NCBI RefSeq assembly: GCF_001579805.1
Contig: NZ_CP014546.1
Location: 1,302,001-1,366,000 of the forward strand
Length of the DNA stretch: 64,000 nucleotides
From: Pseudomonas azotoformans
GTDB taxonomy: Bacteria; Pseudomonadota; Gammaproteobacteria; Pseudomonadales; Pseudomonadaceae
Direction: 5' to 3'
The position numbers were made by a program, and so were the translations under genes. Position 1 is the stretch's first letter. Each line of letters opens with the position of its first letter. Below the pieces are notes generated by a model. It did not search any database, was not told where the DNA came from, and saw only the letters and a list, made by a program, of their open reading frames with translations. This document shows, one piece after another, positions 9,660 through 18,453 of the stretch.

Positions 9660-10955
9660 TTACCGACGCTGTCGTGCGCTGTGTTCTTCGTAGGCCCGGC
9701 TGAATTCACGGCCGAACAGGTCCTGGAAATCTTCCTGGGCCTCGCGGGAAATATTGCTGTAGAGCTCGGTGAACTGCTGCCAGTACTGGGCCTGGCGTGA
9801 GCCGTTGAAAATACTCGAGAGCCCGCCGGGCTTGCCCATGCGCTCTTCCAGTTGCGCCGGTTCAAAGCGCGTGAGCAGGTGTTTGATCGCCGCTTCCACG
9901 CCGGCCATCACCGCCAGTTGGTGGGCGCGTAGATCGTTGAAACTGTCACGCACGGCGGCATCCGGCGCCATAAACGCCTGGTTGCCGTGGCGAAGCAAAA
10001 GCAGTAACGCTTCGTCAGCATTCGGGGCGAATTTCAACGGATTGTTTTCAGCGGGCTGGATCATGGTCTGCTGCATGCGGAACTCGCCCTTGAGGCTGGC
10101 GCGGGCACGCAACACGTCGATCAGGCCTTCGACCATCAGGCGATAACTGCGGCCGATGTTTTCCATCTGGGCCTCGGCCTGAGCCTTGTCCAGGCGCAGT
10201 TGATCGAGGCCGGCGCCGCGCAGGAAGGCTTGCAGCAGGTCGGGTTGCTGAGTGTCTGTCACAGGCTCGACCGCAGGTGGCGGCGCAATGACCGGTGCGG
10301 GCGGTGGCGCGATGGGCGCGGGCGTGTCGCCAAACAGGTCCCAATCTTCGGGAATCACCGAGCCTGAAACCACGGGTTTCTCGACCGCAACCGGCGTCGG
10401 TGGCCGGAAGTCATGCTGCTCGGACGGCACGTGGTCCGGCACAGTCGGCGGCGGCACGGCGGTGGGGCTGAGGAAGTCGAACAGGTCCGGCAACGTGTCC
10501 ATCGACGAAGCGCCCTGGAACTGCGGGGCGATCACCGGCACCGGCGCAGGCTTGCTCGCCACGGCGCCCATCAGCGCTTCAAAGCTGTTCGGTGAGTCGC
10601 CGGCAAACGGCTGGCTGTCGATGGCCTGCACGTTGAAGTCGATACGCGCCTGGATCTCGTAATCGCCGATGCGGATCAACTCGCCATCTTGCAACAGCTC
10701 GCTATTACCTCTACGCAAACGAATACCGGCGTTAACCAACTCCACTCCGTTTGTACTGTTATCCGTTAGATAATAACGGCCATCTTTGTATTGAATAACG
10801 CAATGTTGCGAGGAGACCAGGCGCTCTGGGTCAGGTAATACCCAGTCATTATCGGAACTGCGGCCAATAGCCATCGAGCCCTGATTGATGGACTTTTCGG
10901 AGCACTGCCCAGGGGTAATCTTGTGATAACTAGTGATAGTCAAACACAGCGACAT
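9660..10955 (-). CDS. fha: T6SS FHA-domain scaffold protein (Fha/TagH)
   Basis: Forkhead-associated protein of 431 residues, the phosphothreonine-binding substrate and effector of the PpkA/PppA switch. The FHA core is clear: GRSSDND near residue 33, SSQH, and NSTNG. A proline-rich linker (about 150-230) joins a C-terminal helical TagH domain. The start has a strong AAGGAGG ribosome site. It is the first gene of the minus-strand arm, divergent from tssA, and corresponds in position to fha1 (PA0081). Confidence 0.93.
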   Translation of the reverse strand: MSLCLTITSYHKITPGQCSEKSINQGSMAIGRSSDNDWVLPDPERLVSSQHCVIQYKDGRYYLTDNSTNGVELVNAGIRLRRGNSELLQDGELIRIGDYEIQARIDFNVQAIDSQPFAGDSPNSFEALMGAVASKPAPVPVIAPQFQGASSMDTLPDLFDFLSPTAVPPPTVPDHVPSEQHDFRPPTPVAVEKPVVSGSVIPEDWDLFGDTPAPIAPPPAPVIAPPPAVEPVTDTQQPDLLQAFLRGAGLDQLRLDKAQAEAQMENIGRSYRLMVEGLIDVLRARASLKGEFRMQQTMIQPAENNPLKFAPNADEALLLLLRHGNQAFMAPDAAVRDSFNDLRAHQLAVMAGVEAAIKHLLTRFEPAQLEERMGKPGGLSSIFNGSRQAQYWQQFTELYSNISREAQEDFQDLFGREFSRAYEEHSARQRR

Positions 10956-11349
10956 CTTGCCTCCTTGCTGATACTTCGCGCGCGGTCGATTCCCAGGACA
11001 GCGCCTCCCGGGATATCGCCATCAGGTCGAGCAATCGACCGTCTAAAACCTGCCAATGCCAGCATGATCGCTGATCTTAACTGGGCTCTATGACAAAAAT
11101 CCTGTCCCGGTGCATCGTTCGACCCACCAGTCGCGCAGGTTGTTAAGCACCGCACATCTGTCACAGAGGGCGAATAGCTTACCTTGACAAGGCGTAAGTA
11201 CTACACCAAAAATGCACAACTTCTTGAATACCAGTGATGGCACATTAGTGGCATCTTGCTTATATGACCAAGAAAACATGCAAAGTTCCTCGCGTAACTA
11301 ATGCATGAATTGCCCGCCATCTAACGGGCTGATAGGGAGATCAAATTCA
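10956..11349. other. Divergent control region between fha and tssA
   Basis: 394 bases without a convincing gene. It must contain the promoters for both T6SS arms. It is AT-richer than its flanks. A sigma-54-like element faces tssA at 11238-11253, and a small hairpin (GCCCG/CGGGC, 11312-11329) sits just before the tssA ribosome site. A short reading frame that would extend tssA to 11305 is judged untranslated. Confidence 0.6.
11238..11253 (+). promoter_or_regulatory. Sigma-54-like -24/-12 element facing tssA
   Basis: TGGCAC-ATTAG-TGGCA matches the TGGCAC-N5-TTGCA consensus except for one base in the -12 half, with the invariant GG and GC exactly 10 bases apart. Start of transcription would be near 11265, about 85 bases upstream of the tssA GTG. 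It could be chance, since only one site was seen and no enhancer site was identified. Confidence 0.35.
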
Positions 11350-12369
11350 GTGGATGTGCCGTTGCTGCTCACCGCCGTTTCCGCGACTTCGCCGTGTGGC
11401 GAAGACATGGAATATGACGTGCAATTTCTGCAATTGGAGCGTGATGCCAAGGGCCAACCCGAGCGCAGCATGGGCGACTCCATCCTGCCCGCTGAACCGC
11501 CGGAATGGCGCAGTATCCAGCAGCAAAGCCTCGACTTGCTCGCGCGCAGCAAAGACCTGCGCATCACCCATTTCCTGCTGCAAAGCGCCCTCGCCCTCCA
11601 AGGCGTCGCTGGCCTGGCCGAAGCACTGACGCTGATCGACGCGTTGCTGCGCGATTACTGGGCCGACCTGCACCCGCGCCTAGATGCCGACGACGATAAC
11701 GACCCCACCGTGCGCATCAACGCCCTCACCGGCCTGACCTGCGACACCAACATTCGCTTGCTGCGCGAAAGCATCCTCACGCGTTCGCGCACCTTCGGCC
11801 CCGTGAGCCTGCGCGCGGCGCTCAATGCCAGTGGCCTGTTGAGCTTCCCCGACGAGCAACTCGGCGCCCAGCAGCTCAACGCCGCGTTTCTCGACAGCGA
11901 CCCCGAGCACCTGCAAGCCACCCGCGATGCGCTGATTGCGGCGCGTGCGGCGTGTGAAGCCATCGAACGGCAGGTCAACGATCAGGTCGGTTCCGCCCAA
12001 GGCGTGGACCTCAGTGCCTTCAAGCAACCGCTCAAACAAGCGTTGCAGATCCTCAATCAAGCGGTGCCCGGCACCGACAGCAGCAGCGAACCCGAGGCCG
12101 TCAGTGACGACAATGCCCCCTCGGCCGACTTCGCCGCTGCGCCCGCAGCACCGCGCCCGGTGGGCGATATCGCCAGCCGCGATGACGTGCTGCGCAGCCT
12201 CGACAAGATCCTTGCGTACTACACCCGGTACGAGCCTTCGAGCCCGCTGCCGGTGCTGTTAAACCGGGCCAAGCATCTGGTGCACGCCGACTTCGCGGCC
12301 ATCGTGCGCAATCTGATTCCCGACGGCATGTCCCAATTTGAAAACCTGCGCGGCCCGGACGGCGAGTAA
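11350..12369 (+). CDS. tssA: T6SS protein TssA (ImpA N-terminal family)
   Basis: Baseplate/sheath-assembly protein of 339 residues with the ImpA N-terminal domain (SPCGEDMEYDVQFLQLE, then GDSILPAEPPEWR). GTG at 11350 is chosen because the AGGGAGA site lies about 10 bases before it and the protein then begins VDVPLLL, the family N-terminus as I recall it from TssA1; an ATG at 11305 in the same frame adds 15 poorly conserved residues. It is the first gene of the plus-strand arm. Confidence 0.92.
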   Translation: MDVPLLLTAVSATSPCGEDMEYDVQFLQLERDAKGQPERSMGDSILPAEPPEWRSIQQQSLDLLARSKDLRITHFLLQSALALQGVAGLAEALTLIDALLRDYWADLHPRLDADDDNDPTVRINALTGLTCDTNIRLLRESILTRSRTFGPVSLRAALNASGLLSFPDEQLGAQQLNAAFLDSDPEHLQATRDALIAARAACEAIERQVNDQVGSAQGVDLSAFKQPLKQALQILNQAVPGTDSSSEPEAVSDDNAPSADFAAAPAAPRPVGDIASRDDVLRSLDKILAYYTRYEPSSPLPVLLNRAKHLVHADFAAIVRNLIPDGMSQFENLRGPDGE

Positions 12370-12423
12370 GCCGCCCGACTGTGCAGTAACAACACCGTCG
12401 CTCAAGCGACCAGGAGCAGCAAC

Positions 12424-12930
12424 GTGGCGAAGCAAAGTTCTCAGAAATTCATCGCGCGCAACCGCGCGCCTCGAGTGCAGATCGAGTACGACGTCGAGCT
12501 TTACGGCGCCGAGAAAAAGGTCCAGCTGCCCTTCGTGATGGGCGTGATGGCCGACCTCGCCGGCAAGCCCGCCGAGCCTCTGGCGCCGGTGGCCGACCGC
12601 AAGTTCCTTGAAGTGGACGTCGACAATTTCGACTCGCGCCTCAAGGCCATGCAGCCGCGTGTGGCGTTCCACGTACCGAACGAACTGACCGGCGAAGGCA
12701 ACCTGAGCCTGGACATCACCTTCGAAAGCATGGACGACTTCAGCCCGGCCGCCGTGGCCCGCAAGGTCGACTCGCTGAACCAACTGCTCGAAGCCCGCAC
12801 CCAGCTGGCCAACCTGCTGACCTACATGGACGGCAAGACCGGCGCTGAAGAAATCATCATGAAGGCGATCAAGGACCCGGCACTGCTCCAGGCACTTGCC
12901 AGCGCGCCGAAGCCTGCAGGGGATCAGTAA
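12424..12930 (+). CDS. tssB: T6SS contractile-sheath small subunit TssB
   Basis: Sheath subunit of 168 residues (VipA/IglA family) that pairs with TssC around the Hcp tube. It starts at GTG with an AGGAG site 8 bases upstream. Family segments seen: RAPRVQIEYDVE near the start, PFVMGVMADLAG and the R-x-F-x-E-V-D region. In other HSI-I systems the TssB N-terminus binds TagJ, which is missing here. Confidence 0.95.
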   Translation: MAKQSSQKFIARNRAPRVQIEYDVELYGAEKKVQLPFVMGVMADLAGKPAEPLAPVADRKFLEVDVDNFDSRLKAMQPRVAFHVPNELTGEGNLSLDITFESMDDFSPAAVARKVDSLNQLLEARTQLANLLTYMDGKTGAEEIIMKAIKDPALLQALASAPKPAGDQ

Positions 12931-12932
12931 TC

Positions 12933-14430
12933 ATGACCGACAATACCGCCCGCGAAGGCAGCCAGATCCTGGGTGCCACCGAAGAAGCCAGCGAGTTCGC
13001 CAACCTGCTGCTGCAAGAGTTCAAGCCCAAGACCGAGCGCGCCCGCGAAGCCGTGGAAACCGCCGTGCGCACCCTGGCCGAACAGGCCCTGGCGCAAACC
13101 GATCTGGTGTCCAATGACGCGATCAAGTCGATCGAATCGATCATCGCTGCCATCGACGCCAAGCTGACCGCTCAGGTCAACCAGATCATCCATCACCAGG
13201 ATTTCCAGCAGCTGGAAAGCGCCTGGCGTGGCCTGCACTACCTGGTCAACAACACCGAGAGCGATGAGCAGCTGAAGATCCGCGTGCTCAACATCTCCAA
13301 GCCGGACCTGCACAAGACCTTGAAGAAATTCAAGGGCACTGCGTGGGACCAGAGCCCAATCTTCAAGAAGATGTACGAAGAAGAATACGGCCAGTTCGGC
13401 GGCGAACCTTACGGCTGCCTGGTGGGCGACTACTACTTCGACCAGTCGCCACCGGACGTGGAATTGCTGGGCGAGCTGTCGAAAGTCTGCGCCGCCATGC
13501 ACTCCCCGTTCATCGCTGCGGCCCTCGCCGACCGTGATGGGCATGGGCTCGTGGCAAGAACTGTCGAACCCGCGCGACCTGACCAAGATCTTCACCACCC
13601 CGGAATACGCCGGCTGGCGTTCCCTGCGTGAATCGGAAGACTCGCGCTACATCGGCCTGACCATGCCGCGTTTCCTGGCACGCCTGCCGTACGGTGCCAA
13701 GACCGACCCGGTGGAAGCCTTCGCCTTCGAAGAAAACACCGACGGTGCCGACAGCTCCAAGTACACCTGGGCCAACGCCGCGTACGCGATGGCGGTGAAC
13801 ATCAACCGCTCGTTCAAACACTACGGCTGGTGCTCACGCATCCGTGGCATCGAGTCTGGCGGTGAAGTGGAAAACCTGCCGGCGCACACCTTCCCGACCG
13901 ATGACGGTGGCGTGGACATGAAGTGCCCGACCGAAATCGCCATCAGCGACCGCCGTGAAGCGGAGCTGGCGAAGAACGGTTTCATGCCGCTGTTGCACAA
14001 GAAAAACACTGACTTCGCCGCGTTCATTGGCGCCCAGTCGCTGCAGAAACCGGCCGAATACGATGACCCGGACGCCACCGCCAACGCCAACCTGGCCGCG
14101 CGCCTGCCGTACCTGTTCGCCACTTGCCGTTTCGCCCATTACTTGAAGTGCATCGTGCGCGACAAGATCGGTTCCTTCAAAGAGAAGGACGAAATGCAGC
14201 GCTGGTTGCAGGACTGGATCCTCAACTACGTGGACGGTGACCCTGCGCACTCCACCGAAACCACCAAGGCCCAGCACCCATTGGCGGCTGCCGAAGTGAT
14301 CGTGGAAGAAGTCGAAGGCAACCCGGGTTACTACAACTCCAAGTTCTACCTGCGCCCGCACTACCAGCTTGAAGGGCTGACCGTGTCGCTGCGCCTGGTA
14401 TCGAAGCTGCCTTCGGCGAAAAGCGCGTAA
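12933..14430 (+). pseudogene. tssC: T6SS sheath large subunit TssC, interrupted by a +1 frameshift
   Basis: Sheath large subunit (VipB/IglB family). The first frame runs from 12933 and reads normally to residue 197 (PFIAAA), then shifts and ends after 232 codons at 13631. The second frame resumes with SPTVMGMGSW at 13525 and continues to the stop at 14430. Removing one C from the CCC at 13522-13524 rejoins both halves into a 498-residue protein, the usual TssC length. TssC is essential for contraction, so as written the T6SS would be dead; a sequencing error is equally possible because every other structural gene in the cluster is intact. Confidence 0.9.
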
Positions 14431-14507
14431 GCATCCTGATCTGAGTGCGCCCGGACAGGGAGCACTCAACACCAAATATCGTGGCTGAGACCACACAGGG
14501 AGAAAAC

Positions 14508-14996
14508 ATGGCTGTTGATATTTTCATCAAGATCGGCGACATCAAGGGCGAGTCCATGGACAAGGCCCACAAGGACGAAATCGACGTGCTGAACTGGAGC
14601 TGGGGCATGGCCCAGTCCGGCAACATGCACGTGGGCGGTGGCGGCGGCGCGGGCAAGGTGAATATCCAGGACCTGTCGCTGACCAAATACGTCGACAAGG
14701 CGTCGCCGAACCTGATGATGCACTGCGCCAGCGGCAAACACATCGACAAGGTCAAGCTGACTGTGCGCAAGGCCGGTGGCGAAAGCCAGGTCGAGTACAT
14801 GGTGATCAACCTGGAAGAAGTGCTGGTGACTTCCCTGAGCACCGGCGGTTCGGGCACCGATGACCGCCTGACCGAGAACGTCACCCTGAACTTCGCCCAA
14901 GTGATGGTTGACTACCAGCCGCAGAAAGCCGACGGCACCAAAGATGGCGGCGCGATCAAGTTTGGCTGGAACATCCGTTCCAACACCAAGCGCTGA
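14508..14996 (+). CDS. hcp: T6SS tube protein Hcp
   Basis: Hcp1-type protein of 162 residues that forms the inner tube and carries small effectors. ATG at 14508 (MAVDIFIKIGDIKGES) has a GGGAGA site 8-9 bases upstream; an upstream in-frame start at 14445 gives an unlikely extension. The glycine-rich loop (HVGGGGGAGK) is typical. A strong hairpin follows the stop, which would favour high Hcp mRNA relative to downstream genes. Confidence 0.95.
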   Translation: MAVDIFIKIGDIKGESMDKAHKDEIDVLNWSWGMAQSGNMHVGGGGGAGKVNIQDLSLTKYVDKASPNLMMHCASGKHIDKVKLTVRKAGGESQVEYMVINLEEVLVTSLSTGGSGTDDRLTENVTLNFAQVMVDYQPQKADGTKDGGAIKFGWNIRSNTKR

Positions 14997-15006
14997 TAGC
15001 CCTTGA

Positions 15007-15029
15007 GGCCGTGGCTTCGCGCCACGGCC
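15007..15029 (+). promoter_or_regulatory. Hairpin between hcp and tssE
   Basis: Perfect 9-bp stem GGCCGTGGC/GCCACGGCC with a 5-base loop, no T-run. It sits where HSI-I clusters normally carry tagJ. Likely an mRNA stabiliser or partial terminator that sets Hcp above the baseplate proteins. Confidence 0.6.
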
Positions 15030-15074
15030 ACAGCCCACTTGTCCCTCTCACACCCCGTCCGTGGAGCCGCTTTG

Positions 15075-15590
15075 GTGGTCACTGAAATCGCTTCCCGCGA
15101 CCGTCTGCAACCGTCCCTGCTGGACCGGCTGACCGACGACGATCCAACCAATCCCAAGGAAAGCGCCGACAAACGCGTGCTGTCCCTGACCCAATTGAAA
15201 GCCTCGGTGCTGCGCGACCTGGCGTGGCTGCTCAACACCACGTCGTTGCTCGATGCCGATGCCACGCTGCACACCCCGGCCGGTACGTCGGTGGTCAACT
15301 ACGGCCTGCCGGCGCTGGCGGGCAACAGTGTTTCCAGTGTGGATATCAAGGCCCTGGAAGCGTTGATCTACCAGGCTATCGCCACCTTTGAACCGCGCAT
15401 TCTGCGCCACACCCTGCGCGTCAAAGCCCGCGTCGGCCATGGCGAGATGAACCATAACGCGCTGAGTTTCGAGATCGAAGGCGACCTGTGGGCACAGCCG
15501 GTGCCGCTGCGCCTGTTGCTGCAGACCGATCTCGACCTGGAATCCGGCCACGTACGCGTGGTCAACGCTGACCAGCGGAGACGCCCATGA
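15075..15590 (+). CDS. tssE: T6SS baseplate protein TssE (gp25-like)
   Basis: Baseplate wedge protein of 171 residues, homologous to phage T4 gp25. GTG at 15075 is chosen: GGAG lies 8 bases upstream and the product begins [22 protein letters not shown], the family N-terminus; the same frame extends upstream to 15003 across the hcp hairpin and is not believed. TTG at 15072 is an alternative. The end overlaps tssF by ATGA. Confidence 0.92.
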   Translation: MVTEIASRDRLQPSLLDRLTDDDPTNPKESADKRVLSLTQLKASVLRDLAWLLNTTSLLDADATLHTPAGTSVVNYGLPALAGNSVSSVDIKALEALIYQAIATFEPRILRHTLRVKARVGHGEMNHNALSFEIEGDLWAQPVPLRLLLQTDLDLESGHVRVVNADQRRRP

Positions 15591-17446
15591 ACCCGCGCCT
15601 GCTGGAGCTGTACAACCAGGAACTGCACCACGTGCGCGAAAGCGCCGCCGAGTTCGCCAAGGAATACCCGAAGATCGCCAGTCGGCTGACCCTGTCCGGT
15701 ATGGACTGCGCCGACCCGTACGTCGAACGTTTGCTCGAGGGTTTTGCCTACCTCACGGCCCGCGTGCAGCTCAAGCTCGACGCCGAGTACCCGACCTTCA
15801 CCCACAACCTGCTGGAAATTGCCTACCCGCATTACCTGGCGCCCACGCCATCGATGACCGTGGTGCAATTGCAGACCGACCCGGACGAAGGCTCGTTGGC
15901 CAGTGGTTTCCCGCTGCCCCGCGACACCGTTTTGCGGGCCGCGCTGGGCCGCGAAACCCAGACCTGCTGCGAGTACCGCACCGCGCACCCGGTGACGCTG
16001 TGGCCGTTGCAGGTGAGCAACGCCGAATACTTCGGCAACCCTGCCGCCGTGTTGGGGCGCCTGGCCGCCAGTGAGCCGAAGGCCAAGGCCGGTCTGCGCC
16101 TGACCCTGCGCACCGGCGCCGAATTGCCCTTCATCAGCCTCGACCTGGATAACCTGCCGCTCTACCTCAGCGGTGCCGACGAGCAACCGTTCCGCCTCTA
16201 CGAGCAACTGCTGGGCAACGCCTGCGCGGTGTTTGCACGCAAGCCGGGTGGCGATTGGGTCGAGCGCCTGCCGCAGGATGCACTGCGCTCCCGTGGTTTT
16301 GACGATGCCGACGCCGCCATGCCGGTGGTCGCACGCGCGTTCCAGGGCTATCGCTTGTTGCAGGAATACTTCGCCCTGCCCCACCGTTTCCTGTTCGTCG
16401 AGTTCGCCGAGCTGAGCCGTGCGGTCAAGCGCTGCGACGGCCAGGAGCTGGAGCTGATCGTGTTGTTCGACCGTCATGAGCCAAGCCTGGAAGGCAGCGT
16501 CGGCGCGGCGCAGTTCCTGCCGTTCTGCACGCCAGCAATCAACCTGTTCCCCAAGCGCGTCGACCGTATCCACTTGTCCGACCGGGTCAACGAACACCAT
16601 GTGATCGCCGACCGCACGCGGCCGATGGATTTCGAGATTCACTCGTTGAGCGGCATCACCGGCCACGGCACAGGGCCGGAGCAACCGTTTTTGCCGTTCT
16701 ATGCGGTGCGTGATCCGTCGCGCTATGGCCGCGACCAGGCGTATTACACGGTACGCCGCGAGCCCCGCGTCTTATCCAGCGACCAGCGCCGCAACGGCCC
16801 ACGCTCCACCTATGTGGGCAGCGAGACCTTTGTCAGCCTGGTGGACAGCCGCCAAGCGCCCTACGGCCATGACCTGCGCCAACTCGGCGTGACGGCGCTG
16901 TGCACCAACCGCGACTTGCCCCTGTTCATGAGCATCGGCAACGGCAAGACCGACTTCACCCTGGCCGACAGCGCCCCGGTGCTGTCCGTGCGTTGCGTGG
17001 CCGGCCCGAGCCGTCCGCGCGCCAGTCATGCCCATGACGCCAAAGCCTGGCGTTTGATCAGCCAGCTCTCGCTCAACTACCTGTCCCTGAGCGAACAGGG
17101 CCAAGGCGCGGCAGCCTTGCGCGAACTGCTGCGCCTGTACGGCGACAGCAACGACGCCGCCCTGCAATTGCAGATTGAAGGCCTGCGCGAGGTCAGCAGC
17201 AAAGCCGTGACCCGACGTTTGCCGATGCCCGGCCCGATCGTGTTTGGCCGTGGCCTGGAAATCACCTTGGAATTCGATGAAAACGCGTTTCGCGGCACCG
17301 GCGTGTTCCTGCTCGGTGCGGTGCTGGAGCGCTTCCTGGCACGCTACGTGTCAATCAACAGTTTTACCGAGACGGTGATCCGTACCACCGAACGCGGCGA
17401 GATCATGCGATGGAAAGCCAAGCCCGGACGGCGTCCGACCCTGTGA
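15587..17446 (+). CDS. tssF: T6SS baseplate protein TssF
   Basis: Baseplate wedge component of 619 residues (VasA/ImpG family) acting with TssG and TssK. The N-terminus [34 protein letters not shown] is the family signature. Start is 4-base coupled to tssE, and the end overlaps tssG by 37 bases. Confidence 0.95.
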   Translation: MNPRLLELYNQELHHVRESAAEFAKEYPKIASRLTLSGMDCADPYVERLLEGFAYLTARVQLKLDAEYPTFTHNLLEIAYPHYLAPTPSMTVVQLQTDPDEGSLASGFPLPRDTVLRAALGRETQTCCEYRTAHPVTLWPLQVSNAEYFGNPAAVLGRLAASEPKAKAGLRLTLRTGAELPFISLDLDNLPLYLSGADEQPFRLYEQLLGNACAVFARKPGGDWVERLPQDALRSRGFDDADAAMPVVARAFQGYRLLQEYFALPHRFLFVEFAELSRAVKRCDGQELELIVLFDRHEPSLEGSVGAAQFLPFCTPAINLFPKRVDRIHLSDRVNEHHVIADRTRPMDFEIHSLSGITGHGTGPEQPFLPFYAVRDPSRYGRDQAYYTVRREPRVLSSDQRRNGPRSTYVGSETFVSLVDSRQAPYGHDLRQLGVTALCTNRDLPLFMSIGNGKTDFTLADSAPVLSVRCVAGPSRPRASHAHDAKAWRLISQLSLNYLSLSEQGQGAAALRELLRLYGDSNDAALQLQIEGLREVSSKAVTRRLPMPGPIVFGRGLEITLEFDENAFRGTGVFLLGAVLERFLARYVSINSFTETVIRTTERGEIMRWKAKPGRRPTL

Positions 17447-18453
17447 ACACACTGGATGCGATGCACCGGGAGCCCTGGGAATACGATTTCTTCCAGGCGC
17501 TGCGGCGTATCGAGTGCGAATCGCCGGAGCTACCGCGCCTGGGCCATTCCCTGCGTCTAGCGGACGATCCGTTGCGCCTGGGCCAGCAGGCGGATTGCAC
17601 CTTCGCCCCGGCCACCTTGGCTTCGGTCGATCCCGGTGGCGAGGGCAAGCCGGCGCGGCTAGAGCAATTCTTCTTCGGCCTCGGTGGCCCCAACGGCCCG
17701 CTGCCGCTGCACATCACCGAATACGTGCGCGAGCGTCAGCGCAACAACGCCGACAGCACCAGCAAACAGTTCCTGGACGTGTTCCACCACCGCCTGCTCA
17801 GCCTGTTCTACCGGGCCTGGGCCGAGGCGCGGCCGACGGTCAGCCACGACCGACCGGATGACGATTACTGGTCCGCGCGCCTCGCTGCTTTGAGTGGACG
17901 GGGCATGCCGAGCCTGCTGAATCAGGGCCTCATCCCGGACACTGCGAAACTGCATTACAGCGGCCATCTGTCGGCGCAAACCCGCTATCCAGACGGCCTT
18001 AAAGCCATTCTCAGCGAATACTTCGGCCTGCCGGTGGAGATTGAAGAATACGTCGGCCAATGGCTGGAGTTGCCCGAGCGCAGCCGCGTCAGCGTGAGCG
18101 CCAACCGCCTGGGCGTGGACTTTTGCCTGGGCAGTTTCGTGTGGGACCGCCAGCACAAATTCCGTATCCGCCTGGGCCCGCTCATGCTGGATGACTACAT
18201 GGGCATGCTGCCTGGCCACCCGCCATTCAACGAGCTGGTGGCATGGGTGGCCGAGTACCTGGGCCATGAACTGGACTGGGACCTCAACCTGGTTTTGCAA
18301 CAACCTGAAGTGCCGGCGCTGCAACTCAATGGCCAGTTCCGCCTGGGCTTCAACACCTGGCTCGGCAAGCCCGAGCAAGACGCCAACGACCTAATCCTGG
18401 CCCGGCATTACGCCGACCACGCCACCACCTCAAGGAATCCAGAGCATGGGTGA
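17410..18453 (+). CDS. tssG: T6SS baseplate protein TssG
   Basis: Baseplate wedge component of 347 residues (VasB/ImpH family). Family blocks seen: PWEYDFFQALRRIE near residue 22, FFGLGGPNGPLPLHITEY near 85, and RLGPLMLDDYMGMLPG. It starts inside the tssF end; an in-frame ATG at 17461 is an alternative. Its end overlaps clpV by 8 bases. Confidence 0.93.
   Translation: MESQARTASDPVNTLDAMHREPWEYDFFQALRRIECESPELPRLGHSLRLADDPLRLGQQADCTFAPATLASVDPGGEGKPARLEQFFFGLGGPNGPLPLHITEYVRERQRNNADSTSKQFLDVFHHRLLSLFYRAWAEARPTVSHDRPDDDYWSARLAALSGRGMPSLLNQGLIPDTAKLHYSGHLSAQTRYPDGLKAILSEYFGLPVEIEEYVGQWLELPERSRVSVSANRLGVDFCLGSFVWDRQHKFRIRLGPLMLDDYMGMLPGHPPFNELVAWVAEYLGHELDWDLNLVLQQPEVPALQLNGQFRLGFNTWLGKPEQDANDLILARHYADHATTSRNPEHG

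Noticed and set aside
13515..13540. Programmed ribosomal frameshift in tssC
   Set aside because: No slippery heptamer, stem or pseudoknot seen; other TssC genes are read in one frame. A mutation or sequencing error is simpler.
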